Positions 1 to 8,524 are shown, counted from the stretch's first letter. The stretch is DNA of 64,000 nucleotides from Rhizomicrobium electricum (GCF_011762045.1 NZ_JAASQS010000002.1:62001-126000); one strand, 5' to 3'. Numbers and translations are program-made. The notes: generated by a model not told the origin, from the letters alone.

Positions 1-1
1 G

Positions 2-286
2 CTGGCGTGGCCGGCCGATCTCTACGAGCGGATGCAGGCGCCCGGTGCGATGAAGCAGGCCTCGGCGCAGATGCTGCTCGACATGGACGCCAAAGGCAAA
101 ACCTACGGCCTGTGGTTTCACATGAACGAATCCTATCCCGGCCTGCCGTCCAACGCGGGGTATTACATGGGCTATCGCATGGCCGAAGCGCTGGCCGCCC
201 GCTACTCGCTGCCCGAGCTGGCGCGCATGAGCCCGGACGAACTCAAGCCGCTGATCCGCGCCTATCTGACCGAGCAATCCAAGTAA
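2..286 (+). CDS. C-terminal end of an unrecognised protein (cut by window start)
   Basis: The reading frame is open from the first bases of the window, so only the last 94 residues are visible; the real start lies upstream. The visible part is soluble and helical, with an aromatic, glycine-rich stretch (NAGYYMGYRMAEALAARY) about 40 residues from the end. That GYYxGY-type ending is reminiscent of DUF2268-type predicted zinc proteases, but the catalytic part is not in the window, so no function is assigned. An internal ATG at 32 is unlikely to be the true start because the frame continues upstream without a stop. Confidence 0.6.
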   Translation: MAWPADLYERMQAPGAMKQASAQMLLDMDAKGKTYGLWFHMNESYPGLPSNAGYYMGYRMAEALAARYSLPELARMSPDELKPLIRAYLTEQSK

Positions 287-418
287 TTTTCCAAATAAAG
301 CACGGCGATATCACGCAGTTTAGAAGGATTCGATTTCGATTCTGGACGCCCCGGCTGACAGCGGAACCATCCGTCCGGGACAGCGTTCCATTCCCGCATT
401 GAAGCGGTGGAGCACCCC

Positions 419-571
419 ATGGGCCTGATCCTGATCGTTCTGTTGATCCTTCTGGTCATCGGCGCCTTTCCGTCCTGGCCATACTCCTCGGGTTGGGGCT
501 ATTACCCGTCGGGCGGTCTTGGGCTGGTATTGATCATCGTACTGATCCTGGTGCTGATCGGACGGATCTGA
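419..571 (+). CDS. DUF3309 family small membrane protein
   Basis: This 50-residue protein is almost entirely hydrophobic: a leucine/isoleucine/valine segment (residues 3-15), the loop FPSWPYSSGWGYYPSGG, then a second hydrophobic segment ending in GRI. That layout, including the PSWPYS and WGYxPSGG signatures, matches the DUF3309 family as I remember it. A GGAG ribosome binding site lies about 7 bases before the ATG. The function of the family is unknown; two membrane spans are likely. It stands alone between the truncated first gene and a secreted glycine-zipper protein. Confidence 0.85.
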   Translation: MGLILIVLLILLVIGAFPSWPYSSGWGYYPSGGLGLVLIIVLILVLIGRI

Positions 572-673
572 CGTTTTCTTCACGTCCCGATTCCGCCCCA
601 ATCCGTTCAGGAGCGGTTCAGCCTCGAGACCCGATGCTTGGGTCAACATGGTCTTGAGAGGAGTGCAGCCGTG

Positions 674-1321
674 ATGAAGATGAAGATGCTGGCGGGCGTG
701 GCATTGGCCCTTCTGGTTGCGACGCCGGCTTTGGCCCAACCGAGTTGGGTGCCGCCGGGTGCCGATCCCGACGGTTATTACAGCCGCGCCGATCGCGACG
801 GCTATTACGACCGCAACGGCCGCTATCACCGCTTCAGCGAATACCGCAACGACGACGATGACGATTACGGCCCGCCGCCTCCGCCGTCCGGCAACTACTA
901 CCGGCAGGGCTATTACGAGGACACCTGCCGCAAGGACAATAACAAGGTGGCCGGGACTCTGTTCGGCGCTCTCGCCGGCGGTCTGATCGGTGGTGCGGCA
1001 AGTCACGGCAACGGCGGCGCAGTGGTCGGCGGCGCCATCCTGGGCGGCCTGCTCGGCAACGCGGTCTCGCGCGACATCCCGTGCGAAGACCATCCCTACG
1101 CCTTCCGCGCCTATGCCACCGGCCTCAACGGCGACCTCGGCCGCCGCTACGACTGGCGCCATGGCGACAACTACGGGTATTTCGTGCCGGAACGTGAATT
1201 CAACCGCGGCGGCCGGGTGTGCCGGTCGTGGTCCGAAACCACCTATGTCCGCGGGCGGTCCTACAACCGCTCGGGCACGGCCTGCCGCTACAACGACGGC
1301 AATTGGCATTTCGACGACTGA
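674..1321 (+). CDS. Secreted glycine-zipper (17-kDa antigen-like) protein
   Basis: The 215-residue protein begins with a signal peptide (MKMKMLAGVALALLVATPALA, cleavage expected near residue 21-22). A tyrosine/aspartate-rich region follows, then a glycine-zipper segment (about residues 95-135: GTLFGALAGGLIGG, then GGAVVGGAILGGLLG) as in the 17-kDa surface antigen/Rick_17kDa_Anti families. The C-terminal part has the CRSWSETTYVRG and CRYNDGNWHF motifs common in such proteins. A location in the outer membrane or periplasm is inferred. The start at ATG 674 is preferred over a GTG at 671; GAGAGGAG at about 655-662 is the ribosome binding site. A terminator follows the stop. Confidence 0.85.
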   Translation: MKMKMLAGVALALLVATPALAQPSWVPPGADPDGYYSRADRDGYYDRNGRYHRFSEYRNDDDDDYGPPPPPSGNYYRQGYYEDTCRKDNNKVAGTLFGALAGGLIGGAASHGNGGAVVGGAILGGLLGNAVSRDIPCEDHPYAFRAYATGLNGDLGRRYDWRHGDNYGYFVPEREFNRGGRVCRSWSETTYVRGRSYNRSGTACRYNDGNWHFDD

Positions 1322-1343
1322 TCCGTCCTGGGACGGGAGAGCT

Positions 1344-1372
1344 AAAGGCCCGGATTTCCGGGCCTTTTCTTT
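1344..1372 (+). terminator. Rho-independent terminator after the glycine-zipper gene
   Basis: An 11-bp inverted repeat (AAAGGCCCGGA / TCCGGGCCTTT) with a short loop is followed by TCTTT, 22 bases after the stop codon at 1321. Confidence 0.85.
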
Positions 1373-1447
1373 ACCCCCAGGGTCGGCGAAAGCTTTCCGT
1401 AACGTTTCAAATCTAACTTAGAAGCCGCAGTTTCGCATCCGGCACGC

Positions 1448-2014
1448 ATGGCTTCGACTTGGACCATCAAGGCGAACGATCGCTGCTTCGGGCCCTACAC
1501 GCTCGAACAGATGCGGCTGTTCGCGAGCGAAGGACGCCTGGCGCCACACTCGCTGGTCGCATCCGACAACGCCGGACGCTTTGCGCCCGCTCATGAATAC
1601 GAGGCGCTTGCCGCCCTCTTCCGCCCCGCTGCGCCGGCGCCGCAGCGTCCGGTGTTCTTCACCGCGGAAGGCGATCTCGGCGCCGCTTATGCGGTGCGCG
1701 AGCCGGAACCGGCATCGCAATCGCGCTTCGTCATCATGGCCGAAATGAAGTCGAGTTCGATCGCAGGGCTCGAACAGGAAATCCAGCGCTGCGGTCAGGC
1801 GATCCAGCTGATGCCGCAGGCTTGGCTGCTCGCCAGCGAGATGACCATCAACGCCCTGCGCAATACGCTGATCCAGCGCCTCGGCCGCCTCGACATGCTG
1901 TTCATCGTCGATGCCAGCAACAACAAGGCGGCGTGGTTCAATTACGGTCCGGAAAACGACGCGCGCATCCGGCGCGTCTGGCAGGAAGCGCAGCGCCAGC
2001 AGGCGGCGGATTAA
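1448..2014 (+). CDS. GYF_2-type domain protein
   Basis: This 188-residue protein carries at its N-terminus (about residues 4-55) the pattern W-x-I-x(4)-R-C-F-G-P-Y-T followed by LEQMRLFASEGRLAPHSLV, typical of the GYF_2 domain, a short adaptor-like domain that bacteria often attach to other modules. The rest (residues 60-188) has no signal peptide or membrane span and I do not recognise it; it contains several Gln/Leu-rich helices. Function unknown. Its last bases overlap tail-to-tail by 4 bp with the minus-strand CHASE3-like gene. Confidence 0.75.
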   Translation: MASTWTIKANDRCFGPYTLEQMRLFASEGRLAPHSLVASDNAGRFAPAHEYEALAALFRPAAPAPQRPVFFTAEGDLGAAYAVREPEPASQSRFVIMAEMKSSSIAGLEQEIQRCGQAIQLMPQAWLLASEMTINALRNTLIQRLGRLDMLFIVDASNNKAAWFNYGPENDARIRRVWQEAQRQQAAD

Positions 2015-2682
2015 GCCTCGGTCGAGACCGATGCGCGAAGACCGCGGCGGCGGCGGAAAACGTTCTTCATCGCCACTTCCACGATGCCGCCGAGAAACGC
2101 CGTAGCGACGATCACGAACGTCAGGATCAGGGTGTAGCGCTGTTGCTTTTCGGCCTGCACCTGATGGCTCACCAGATCGTCCATCAAGCCGATGCGCAGC
2201 GCGCGCACTTCGTTGAGGACGTCGTAGCGCTTCTGGCGCTGCATCGGATTGGTGATGAGCGCGGCCATGGCTTCGGTGTCGCGCGCGCCGGTCTTCACGA
2301 ATTGGGCATATACGACGGCGTGGCGGTCGATCAGACGTTCCAGCCGAGTAACTTCTCCGGCATGTTTCGCATCGACAAGCCGGCCGAGTTCGGCCAGTCC
2401 CAGCTTGAGGTCGCGCTGCTTTTCGTTTTCGTGATCGAAGAACAACTGCTCGCCCGTCAGGGCATAGCCGCGCGCCGAATAGTCGACGCCGATGACGAGG
2501 AATTCGATTTCGGCGAGCTGCAGCAGCGCTCCATTGGTCCGTTGCACCGCCTCGTTGCTGTTGCGCAGGTCGCGCTCTGCCGACACGAGCAGCACGGCTG
2601 TCGCGACCAGAAGCGCCAGGCCCGCCACCAGCATGGCCTTGCCCATTTCGGAAAGCTGCGCCTTGAGCGCGGAAGACGACAT
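2011..2682 (-). CDS. CHASE3-like membrane sensor protein without output domain
   Basis: The 223-residue protein has an N-terminal membrane segment (about 15-35), a long extracytoplasmic helical region (about 36-180) with the CHASE3-type pattern (EIEFLVIGVDYSARGYALTG, then INPMQRQ-like repeats), a second membrane span (about 185-205) and a short basic tail. CHASE3 domains are normally the sensor part of histidine kinases or cyclases; here no output domain follows, which is odd. The start is placed at ATG 2682; a GTG at 2709 would add nine residues but has no clear ribosome binding site. It could act as a partner subunit, but this is not shown. Confidence 0.7.
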   Translation of the reverse strand: MSSSALKAQLSEMGKAMLVAGLALLVATAVLLVSAERDLRNSNEAVQRTNGALLQLAEIEFLVIGVDYSARGYALTGEQLFFDHENEKQRDLKLGLAELGRLVDAKHAGEVTRLERLIDRHAVVYAQFVKTGARDTEAMAALITNPMQRQKRYDVLNEVRALRIGLMDDLVSHQVQAEKQQRYTLILTFVIVATAFLGGIVEVAMKNVFRRRRGLRASVSTEA

Positions 2683-2762
2683 ACCCCGGAATCCCGTTAG
2701 GGGAACCACCTACTAACACGTAACAGTTGCGTCCCCGTTAACGTCCATGCCGTCAGCAGCGC

Positions 2763-3296
2763 TTACAGATTAACCGGCTGCAGGCCCTCACGAAACCGGC
2801 GGGAATTGGCGACATAAATCGCCGCCGAAAGCTCCAGCCGTTTACGCTGTTCTTCGTCGAGACTGCGGATCGGCCGGGCGGGTGCACCGAGCGCCAGAGT
2901 GCCGTCGGCGATGACCTTGTCCTCCGCCACCAGAGCGCCGGCTCCGATCACGCAATAGGAGCCGATCCGTGCCCGGTTGAGCAGCGTGGCTCCCATGCCG
3001 ATCAGGCTGTGATCGCCCACGCTGGCGGAATGGATGATGGCGCGATGGCCGACCGTGACACCTCTGCCGAGCACGACGGGCTGGCCCGGATCGGCATGGA
3101 TCACCGCATTGTCCTGAACGTTGGAGTCCTCGCCGATCGTGATCCAGTCGTTGTCGCCGCGCAGCACTGCGCCGAACCAGACGCTGGCGTTCTTCATCAG
3201 ACGCACGCGTCCGATCAGAACGGCATCGGGTGCGATGTAGTATTCGCCGGCGGGCGGAAGTTCTGGGGCGATCCCGTCAATCGAATAGAACGGCAT
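2763..3296 (-). CDS. Gamma-carbonic anhydrase family protein
   Basis: This 177-residue protein is a left-handed beta-helix protein of the YrdA/PaaY/gamma-carbonic anhydrase group. Hexapeptide-repeat text runs from about residue 20 to 145 (VWFGAVLRGDNDWITIG, then NVQDNAVIHAD, VGHRAIIHSASVGDHSLIGMGA). Candidate zinc ligands are the histidines in VIHAD, GHRAIIH, spaced as in the family. A trimeric cytosolic enzyme hydrating CO2 or a related acyl-transfer fold is expected; activity cannot be deduced from sequence alone because many members are inactive as carbonic anhydrases. It is divergent from phoH with a 281-bp gap in which I see nothing definite. Confidence 0.88.
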   Translation of the reverse strand: MPFYSIDGIAPELPPAGEYYIAPDAVLIGRVRLMKNASVWFGAVLRGDNDWITIGEDSNVQDNAVIHADPGQPVVLGRGVTVGHRAIIHSASVGDHSLIGMGATLLNRARIGSYCVIGAGALVAEDKVIADGTLALGAPARPIRSLDEEQRKRLELSAAIYVANSRRFREGLQPVNL

Positions 3297-3577
3297 TCGT
3301 TTGCATCCAATACTGCTTGTTATCGCGGCACGTTGCTCGCGCAGTGTGCCGCTTCATTCGGCATTATGCCAGATATGTGACGATGCGAAATTGTCGGCGC
3401 CGGAAGGCGTTGTTCTGATATTCTTGGCGTGTTGGCGTGATTCGACTTCGCTTCCTGCGGGGGACATCAAACGGTGCGGCGTTGCACAGTTGAGATTTCC
3501 GGTTTTTCAAGGCCTCGCCGCCGTCACGCTTCCTCATCTCAAATTTCCGGTGTCTGCAAGTTGACCAGGGAGTACCC

Positions 3578-4318
3578 ATGGCCAAACGATCTGCGCGTTA
3601 CAAGTCCCGTGAGTTACCAGACAGCGAAAACGTCCGTCCGTTGTTTCCGTCCAGGACGGGTTGGAGTCCGCATGACGAACGACCACGAGAACGAAAATAT
3701 GTGAAGAACGTCCGGGCGATGAGCCCGGCACAGCAAAAACTGATGGATGCCCTTGAGGAGCGCGCGGTGACTGTCGCGCTCGGGCCGGCGGGCACCGGCA
3801 AGACCTATCTCGCCATCGTCAAAGCGGTCGAAGCGCTCGAAACCGGACGGGTCAGTCGCGTGGTGCTGACGCGGCCGGCGGTCGAAGCCGGCGAGAGCCT
3901 CGGTTTTCTGCCCGGCGATCTCGAGCACAAGCTGGCGCCTTATCTCCGGCCGCTCTACGACGCGCTGACCGAGCGGCTCGGCACCAAACGGCTGAAAGCA
4001 CTGGTCGCGGAGAACATCATCGAGATCGCGCCGGTTGCCTACATGCGCGGGCGTACGCTCAGCGATTGTTTCATCGTCATCGACGAGGCGCAGAACTGCA
4101 CCTACACCCAGCTCAAGATGCTGCTGACGCGGCTGGGCTGGCGCTCCACCATGGTGCTCACCGGCGATCCCGACCAGACGGACCTGTTGCCCGGCCTTTC
4201 GGGCCTCAAGGATGTCGCCGACCGGTTGGAGCATGTGCCGGAGATCGCGGTGGTTCGCCTCGCCGACGCCGACATCGTCCGCCACCCGCTGGTGGCCGGA
4301 ATGCTGACGGTCCTCTGA
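3578..4318 (+). CDS. PhoH family ATPase (short form)
   Basis: The 246-residue protein has a basic N-terminal leader of about 45 residues, then the PhoH ATPase core: Walker A GPAGTGKT (about residue 71), the VVLTRPAVEAGESLGFLPGD motif, and a Walker B/DEAQN box (FIVIDEAQNC). Arginines and GDPDQ near residue 210 fit the family. PhoH proteins are RecA-like ATPases linked to RNA metabolism and phosphate starvation. This copy lacks the extra N-terminal part of the longer YbeZ type and resembles the compact chromosomal/phage type. A GGGAG ribosome binding site precedes ATG 3578. It ends 2 bp before the stop of a convergent gene. Confidence 0.9.
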   Translation: MAKRSARYKSRELPDSENVRPLFPSRTGWSPHDERPRERKYVKNVRAMSPAQQKLMDALEERAVTVALGPAGTGKTYLAIVKAVEALETGRVSRVVLTRPAVEAGESLGFLPGDLEHKLAPYLRPLYDALTERLGTKRLKALVAENIIEIAPVAYMRGRTLSDCFIVIDEAQNCTYTQLKMLLTRLGWRSTMVLTGDPDQTDLLPGLSGLKDVADRLEHVPEIAVVRLADADIVRHPLVAGMLTVL

Positions 4319-4320
4319 GC

Positions 4321-4611
4321 CTACCTCGCCACGTAGATGTTCAGCACGAACAGGCCGAGGACGAAGCTCCAATAACCGGCGATCGCGGCGGCCAGCCAGA
4401 ACGCGATGCTGGAGCATTTCTTGGTCTTGAACGACGTCGCGGCGTTCTCGAACAGCACGTTGGGACCGGCCACGACCATCACGCCGGCATAGACCAGCCG
4501 GGCCTTCAGGCTTTCCGGCTTCTTGGCGATCAGGCGGTAAAGGTTGGCGGTGATCCCCGAGGCGGTGAACCCGATCGCGATGGCGAAGAAGATGATAATC
4601 AGGCCGTGCAT
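4321..4611 (-). CDS. Small membrane protein, unrecognised
   Basis: The 96-residue protein has three or four hydrophobic segments (about 3-22, 39-55, 70-92), a lysine-rich loop after the first (RLIAKKPESLKARL) and another near residue 60 (FKTKKCSS). An AGGGGA ribosome binding site lies 7 bases before ATG 4611. It resembles small conserved alphaproteobacterial membrane proteins of unknown function, but I cannot name the family with confidence. It converges with phoH, with only 2 bp between the stops. Confidence 0.7.
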   Translation of the reverse strand: MHGLIIIFFAIAIGFTASGITANLYRLIAKKPESLKARLVYAGVMVVAGPNVLFENAATSFKTKKCSSIAFWLAAAIAGYWSFVLGLFVLNIYVAR

Positions 4612-4750
4612 GCCGCTTCCCCTGTGTTTTGGGAGTGGTTCTGCAGACCGCGTGCCCGGCTGGAGCGCCGATTTTGTCCCGGAATGGAACGGGTTGGGCG
4701 GAACTGGCGCGCCAATGCAACAGCGGCGGGTAGCGTCGTTCCGATTTGGG

Positions 4751-4828
4751 CTAAAGCGTCGGACCTTAAATGCGACCCAGTGCTGGGATCAGGTTCAGGG
4801 TCGCATTTAAGGTCCAAAGACGCTTTAG
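4751..4828. repeat. Large imperfect hairpin 1 (paired with 4842-4919)
   Basis: The arms 4751-4778 and 4798-4828 are inverted copies: 28 bp pair, with an extra AAA in the right arm (after GGTCC) as the only interruption, and a 19-base loop. The arm begins CTAAAGC and contains GGACCTTAAATGCGACC. The intergenic region 4612-4992 (381 bp) contains this hairpin and the similar hairpin 4842-4919; I see nothing else in it. Confidence 0.9.
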
Positions 4829-4841
4829 GATTCAATATGAT

Positions 4842-4919
4842 GCTAAAGCAACTTTGGACTTTAAATTCGCTCGGTGCCTGCCATCAGCATGAGGCGAATT
4901 TAAAGTCCGTTGCTTTAGC
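4842..4919. repeat. Large imperfect hairpin 2 (paired with 4751-4828)
   Basis: The arms 4842-4870 and 4894-4919 are inverted copies: 26 bp pair, with an extra TTT in the left arm. The arm begins GCTAAAGC and contains GGACTTTAAATTCGC, clearly related to hairpin 1, but the bases that differ between the two hairpins differ on both arms together, so pairing is kept. This looks like a repetitive extragenic palindrome family. Confidence 0.9.
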
Positions 4920-4992
4920 CGCTAACTCTCCTTTTCCGGTTGGCCCATACTGTAAAAAACTCGACTCGCACTGCGTGGGGCCAAGACTTCCG

Positions 4993-5721
4993 ATGGGCCG
5001 TTTGAACGACGACGAAACCGTCCGCCGGCGCTCCGGCTGGCTGATCCCTTTGAGCGTATTCGGGGTGACGTTCGCCCTGTCGGCGGCTTTTCTGTTTTTC
5101 TATCTGGCGCCGCGCGGCGAAGGCCTGTTCAACGAGCAAGCCGCGCCGACATCGCGCAGCGATCTCGTCGCCCTCACCGTCGGCGGCCTCGCCTTCCGCA
5201 TCCCGGCCAACTACCTGATCTATGACAGTGCCCGCACCGGCGGCACGCGAGCCGAAGCGGCCCTGTTCGCGCTGCTGCCCGACCTCTCCGGCTGGTCGAA
5301 TTGGGCGGCGGATGCCTTCGCCAGCAATGCGGAGGATTCCGACGTCGTCTATCTCACCATCAAAGCCAAAGCGTCCCTGAGCGAAGCGGACAAGCTGAAG
5401 CGGGTCTGGCCGGATTATCTCTCCGACCGCCGCGGCGACGACGGCCCTTACGGACTGCACCGCTATACGTTCCGGCGGGACACCGGCTATCGCAACGAAG
5501 AGCTGTTCGTCGGCCAGACCGATGCCGGTCCGGTGGTGCTGCGCTGTGTGAAGCAATCGCCCGAAGTGCCGAGCCCGAGTTGTCTGCGCGAGACCCAATT
5601 GGCACGCGGCGTGACGTTGTCGATGCGCTTCAAGCGTGCGCACCTCGATACCTGGCGCGACATCACCGCCAAGGCCGACAAGCTGATCGCCACATTCCGC
5701 AAGACAGCCGGCACACCCTGA
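4993..5721 (+). CDS. Membrane-anchored protein, unrecognised
   Basis: The start at ATG 4993 gives 242 residues (MGRLNDDETVRRRSGWLIP onward). The frame is open far upstream, but the upstream part reads through the reverse strand of another gene and the palindromes, so it is not coding. A short cytoplasmic N-terminus precedes one membrane span (about residues 16-37); the remaining 200 residues are expected in the periplasm. That domain has LVALTVGGLAFRIPANYLI near residue 60 and two cysteines (VLRCVKQSP and SCLRETQ) that could form a disulfide. I do not recognise the family. Confidence 0.75.
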   Translation: MGRLNDDETVRRRSGWLIPLSVFGVTFALSAAFLFFYLAPRGEGLFNEQAAPTSRSDLVALTVGGLAFRIPANYLIYDSARTGGTRAEAALFALLPDLSGWSNWAADAFASNAEDSDVVYLTIKAKASLSEADKLKRVWPDYLSDRRGDDGPYGLHRYTFRRDTGYRNEELFVGQTDAGPVVLRCVKQSPEVPSPSCLRETQLARGVTLSMRFKRAHLDTWRDITAKADKLIATFRKTAGTP

Positions 5722-5789
5722 ATCGGTGCACTGCCCGCGTTACGGGAAAATTCGCACAACTACAACTTTTAGATTGCATTCCGGCGGGA

Positions 5790-6152
5790 TCACGATTTCT
5801 TGAGCATGGTCAGATCGTGCTTGGCCATCCAGACGTTGAGAAGCCGGACCGCTTCATACACGGACTGTCCGCTCTGGGTTAGTTCGTAGCTGACTTGCGG
5901 CGAAGGCCCCAGCCGCTCCGTGCGGGCGACCACTCCGATTTTCTCCAGCTTCTTCAGCGTCCGCGTGAGCATACGCTGAGAAACCACCCCCAAAGCGCGT
6001 TTTAACTGGAGAAATCGCAACGGTCCGGCACTCAGTTGGCACAGGACCGGCAGACTCCACTTGTCGCCGAACTCCCTGGCCATCCAATGCACGGAACACA
6101 AATCGGCCGTTTCCGGCGTGCGGACGAAGCAACTCTCAACGCAAAGTCCCAA
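5790..6152 (-). CDS. HxlR family transcriptional regulator
   Basis: This winged-helix regulator has the HxlR hallmark order: CSVHWMAREFGDKWSLPVL, then LRFLQLKRALGVVSQRMLTR, then TLKKLEKIGVVARTE. The frame is open to 6320, but the best start is TTG at 6152, because AGGAGG stands 10 bases upstream and the resulting 120-residue protein has the usual HxlR length; no ATG or GTG lies between it and the domain. HxlR proteins usually bind as dimers near their own promoter and respond to redox or electrophiles; the cysteines at about residues 4, 8 and 19 are candidates. It is divergent from an AraC-family gene. Confidence 0.85.
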   Translation of the reverse strand: MGLCVESCFVRTPETADLCSVHWMAREFGDKWSLPVLCQLSAGPLRFLQLKRALGVVSQRMLTRTLKKLEKIGVVARTERLGPSPQVSYELTQSGQSVYEAVRLLNVWMAKHDLTMLKKS

Positions 6153-6360
6153 AGCCCCCGAGCCTCCTTTTTGGTTCGTTTGGGCTACCCCCAGACTGGG
6201 CGGACATCTTGAATGAGTCCGCCCGGTGCTCCAGTCTCCGCGCCGCAATTCCTTCGCAAATCGCGCAGGGCTTTCGGAGCCTGCATACTCATCGAACTCC
6301 GCACGACAGGATGCCGGCACGTCTCTCGGAAAAGAGGCCGCTGCCGGGGGGCAGTCTCAC

Positions 6361-7311
6361 ATGGTCAATCACAACATCGGTGGTGGGGCCGGTACTCTGG
6401 CGGAGAAGTTCGCGGATTATCTGCCTGACGTTCGGATCGCCCATGTCGATCATCCCGATCGCTTCCACTGGTCGGGCATGCTCGTGGCTCGGAACAACCG
6501 CGCGCTGTGGCGTATTCGGGCGAACGCGGAATGGAATTTCCGGACGAAGGCCTCGATCAAGAACACCGTATTCGTGACCTTGCCGAAGGTCGGCGGCTTG
6601 AAGGTGATCGACAGCCATGGCGAGCGTGTCGCCGGGCCGGGACAAGCCATCGTTCTCTACACGCCGGAAGAACGCGACAACGTCTCGCTCTGTGCCGGAG
6701 AACACGCACGCACGTCGCTGAAATGGTCGATCGAGGAAGCCTCGTGCGCGATATCGTCGGTGTTCGGCTCGGTACCGCTCGAAAATTTGCCGCCGATGCC
6801 CGTGCTCAATCTCGGCGACGACCGCGGTGAAGTGATCCGCCGGCTGCTCAGCGCGATCGCCCGCGACCTTTCCTGCCCGCAATCGCCTTCGACGCTGGCT
6901 TCCGAATTGATGAGCGAGGCGGTGCTGCGGATGATTTTCGAGCCGTTGCTGGATCGCATCGGCCAAGTCCCCAGGCACGCAGGTCCCGCTCCGCGCGCCG
7001 TCAAGCAGGCGATCGAATACATGCGCGCCAACGCCGGCGCTCCGATCCGCATCCGCGACATCGCCGATGCCTGTTACGTCACGCCGCGCACGCTCGAGAA
7101 CGGCTTCAGGGATTTCAAGGGGACGACCCCGATCGCCTATCTGAGACAACTGCGCCTCGAAGCCGTGCGGCGCGAACTCAAGAACTCCCAAAGCTCGGCG
7201 CGGATATCCGAGATAGCCCGCCGCTGGGGTTTCGTCGATCTCGGACGTTTTGCCGAACGCTATCGCCTAGCTTTCGGCGAACTGCCGTCTGAGACCGTGC
7301 GGAAACGGTAG
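6361..7311 (+). CDS. AraC family transcriptional regulator
   Basis: The 316-residue protein has an N-terminal ligand/dimer domain of the AraC_binding_2 type (about 20-190, with the NRALWRIRANAEWNF region) and a C-terminal AraC DNA-binding domain (about 215-310) with two helix-turn-helix units: IRIRDIADACYVTPRTLE and RISEIARRWGFVDLGRFA. ATG 6361 is chosen as start because the frame upstream is low-quality sequence shared with the promoter region; GGGGGG lies upstream. The 208-bp gap to the HxlR gene should hold both promoters. Target unknown. Confidence 0.88.
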   Translation: MVNHNIGGGAGTLAEKFADYLPDVRIAHVDHPDRFHWSGMLVARNNRALWRIRANAEWNFRTKASIKNTVFVTLPKVGGLKVIDSHGERVAGPGQAIVLYTPEERDNVSLCAGEHARTSLKWSIEEASCAISSVFGSVPLENLPPMPVLNLGDDRGEVIRRLLSAIARDLSCPQSPSTLASELMSEAVLRMIFEPLLDRIGQVPRHAGPAPRAVKQAIEYMRANAGAPIRIRDIADACYVTPRTLENGFRDFKGTTPIAYLRQLRLEAVRRELKNSQSSARISEIARRWGFVDLGRFAERYRLAFGELPSETVRKR

Positions 7312-8517
7312 CTACCGGCCGGCGTGGAACACGTCCTCGACCGAACGGCGGTGCGGCAGCAGCGTTTCGAGTGCCGTCAGGATCGCCGGAAACAGCAGCG
7401 CGCCGCACAGCCCCGCAGCGAGGATCGACAGCACGACCACCGGCGCGCCGGCGTGGATCAGCGACGGCATTGCGGCTGCGGTTGCGCCGAGTGTCGCAAA
7501 CACGCCACCTGCCGAGTCTTCCAGCGCGCGGCGGCGGACCATGTCGGACGGCTCGCCACTTGCGCGCCACCGCCGCATCTGCCGTGCTCCCGCAAGCGCC
7601 AGCAGTCCGGCTAGCATCGTCATTTCCAAAATGGCGACGGCACCGAACGGCAATCGCGGATCGTAACTGCGCCACCACAGTGCGACGACGGTAACAAGCG
7701 CCAACACCAGTCCGAGGCCGAGGCCTTCGCGCCAACCGCCGGCAAATGCACCGAGCGCGGCACACACCAGCACAGCCGTCAGAGCAAACTGCCACCAGCC
7801 CCGCAGCAGCATCGCCTCGGCGCCGAACCATCCGAGCGCCAGGAAGACCAACGCGATCCCGGTGAACGACAAACCCCAACGCGGAATCGCCGCACCGCCG
7901 AGCCATTCGAAAATCCGCCCGCGCCGCTCGCGCGCCCGGTTGGCCTCGGCGACGAACGCCTCGTCGAAGCGAAGCAGCGGCAGCGAAAGCGGCAGAAGCA
8001 GCAGCACCGAAGCGGAAGTCCCGATGAGATCGCTCGCGGCCTGCACCGCCGCATTGCTATTTGTGCCGTGAAACCATATCGGCACCAGGACGGCCGTCAG
8101 CACCAGCATGACGCCGGTCGCGTACCACGGGGCCTCGCCCGCCCTGGATCTCAGAAGCCGGTCGAGCAGACGTTGCACATACAGGGTCGCCAGCGCGAAG
8201 CCGAAAGCGTAGGCGATCACCGGAACCAATCCGAAAGACGATCCGGCGGACAGCGGCGCAGCCCACAACAGACCCGGCAGCGGCGTCACGGCCACCAGGA
8301 TCGCCAACGTCAAATGGCGCAGATGCCAATAGCCGATCGCCGCCGCAAGCACAGCGCCGAGCGCCAGTGCGGCTACATCGAGCCAAACGATCGATTGGTA
8401 CCAGACGGATGCCGTCGCGGCAGCGGTTGCAAGTCCAGCGAACGCGGCCACCGCAGACAGCGCGGCCGAGTGATGCCGGGCGAGAAACCCGGCTGCTCCG
8501 GACCGCGCCGCAAACAT
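7312..8517 (-). CDS. Polytopic membrane protein, possibly a diverged RND/MMPL half
   Basis: The 401-residue protein has about 12 hydrophobic segments and very short loops. The start at ATG 8517 (MFAARSGAAGF) is preferred because upstream codons overlap the DUF3126 gene in another frame. The last segments (GGVFATLGATAAAMPSLI, then a Gly/Leu span ending in FPAILTALETLLP) recall the end of an RND/MMPL transporter, but no large periplasmic domain or proton-relay motif can be seen, so this is only a hint. It follows the DUF3126 gene by 7 bp and is likely cotranscribed with it. Confidence 0.7.
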   Translation of the reverse strand: MFAARSGAAGFLARHHSAALSAVAAFAGLATAAATASVWYQSIVWLDVAALALGAVLAAAIGYWHLRHLTLAILVAVTPLPGLLWAAPLSAGSSFGLVPVIAYAFGFALATLYVQRLLDRLLRSRAGEAPWYATGVMLVLTAVLVPIWFHGTNSNAAVQAASDLIGTSASVLLLLPLSLPLLRFDEAFVAEANRARERRGRIFEWLGGAAIPRWGLSFTGIALVFLALGWFGAEAMLLRGWWQFALTAVLVCAALGAFAGGWREGLGLGLVLALVTVVALWWRSYDPRLPFGAVAILEMTMLAGLLALAGARQMRRWRASGEPSDMVRRRALEDSAGGVFATLGATAAAMPSLIHAGAPVVVLSILAAGLCGALLFPAILTALETLLPHRRSVEDVFHAGR

Positions 8518-8524
8518 CGTCGGA

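Noticed and set aside
4066..4992. Upstream extension of the membrane-anchored protein frame to give 551 residues
   Set aside because: The extension runs through the end of phoH, the antisense of the small membrane gene and the two hairpins; only the part from ATG 4993 has protein-like composition and a plausible membrane anchor.
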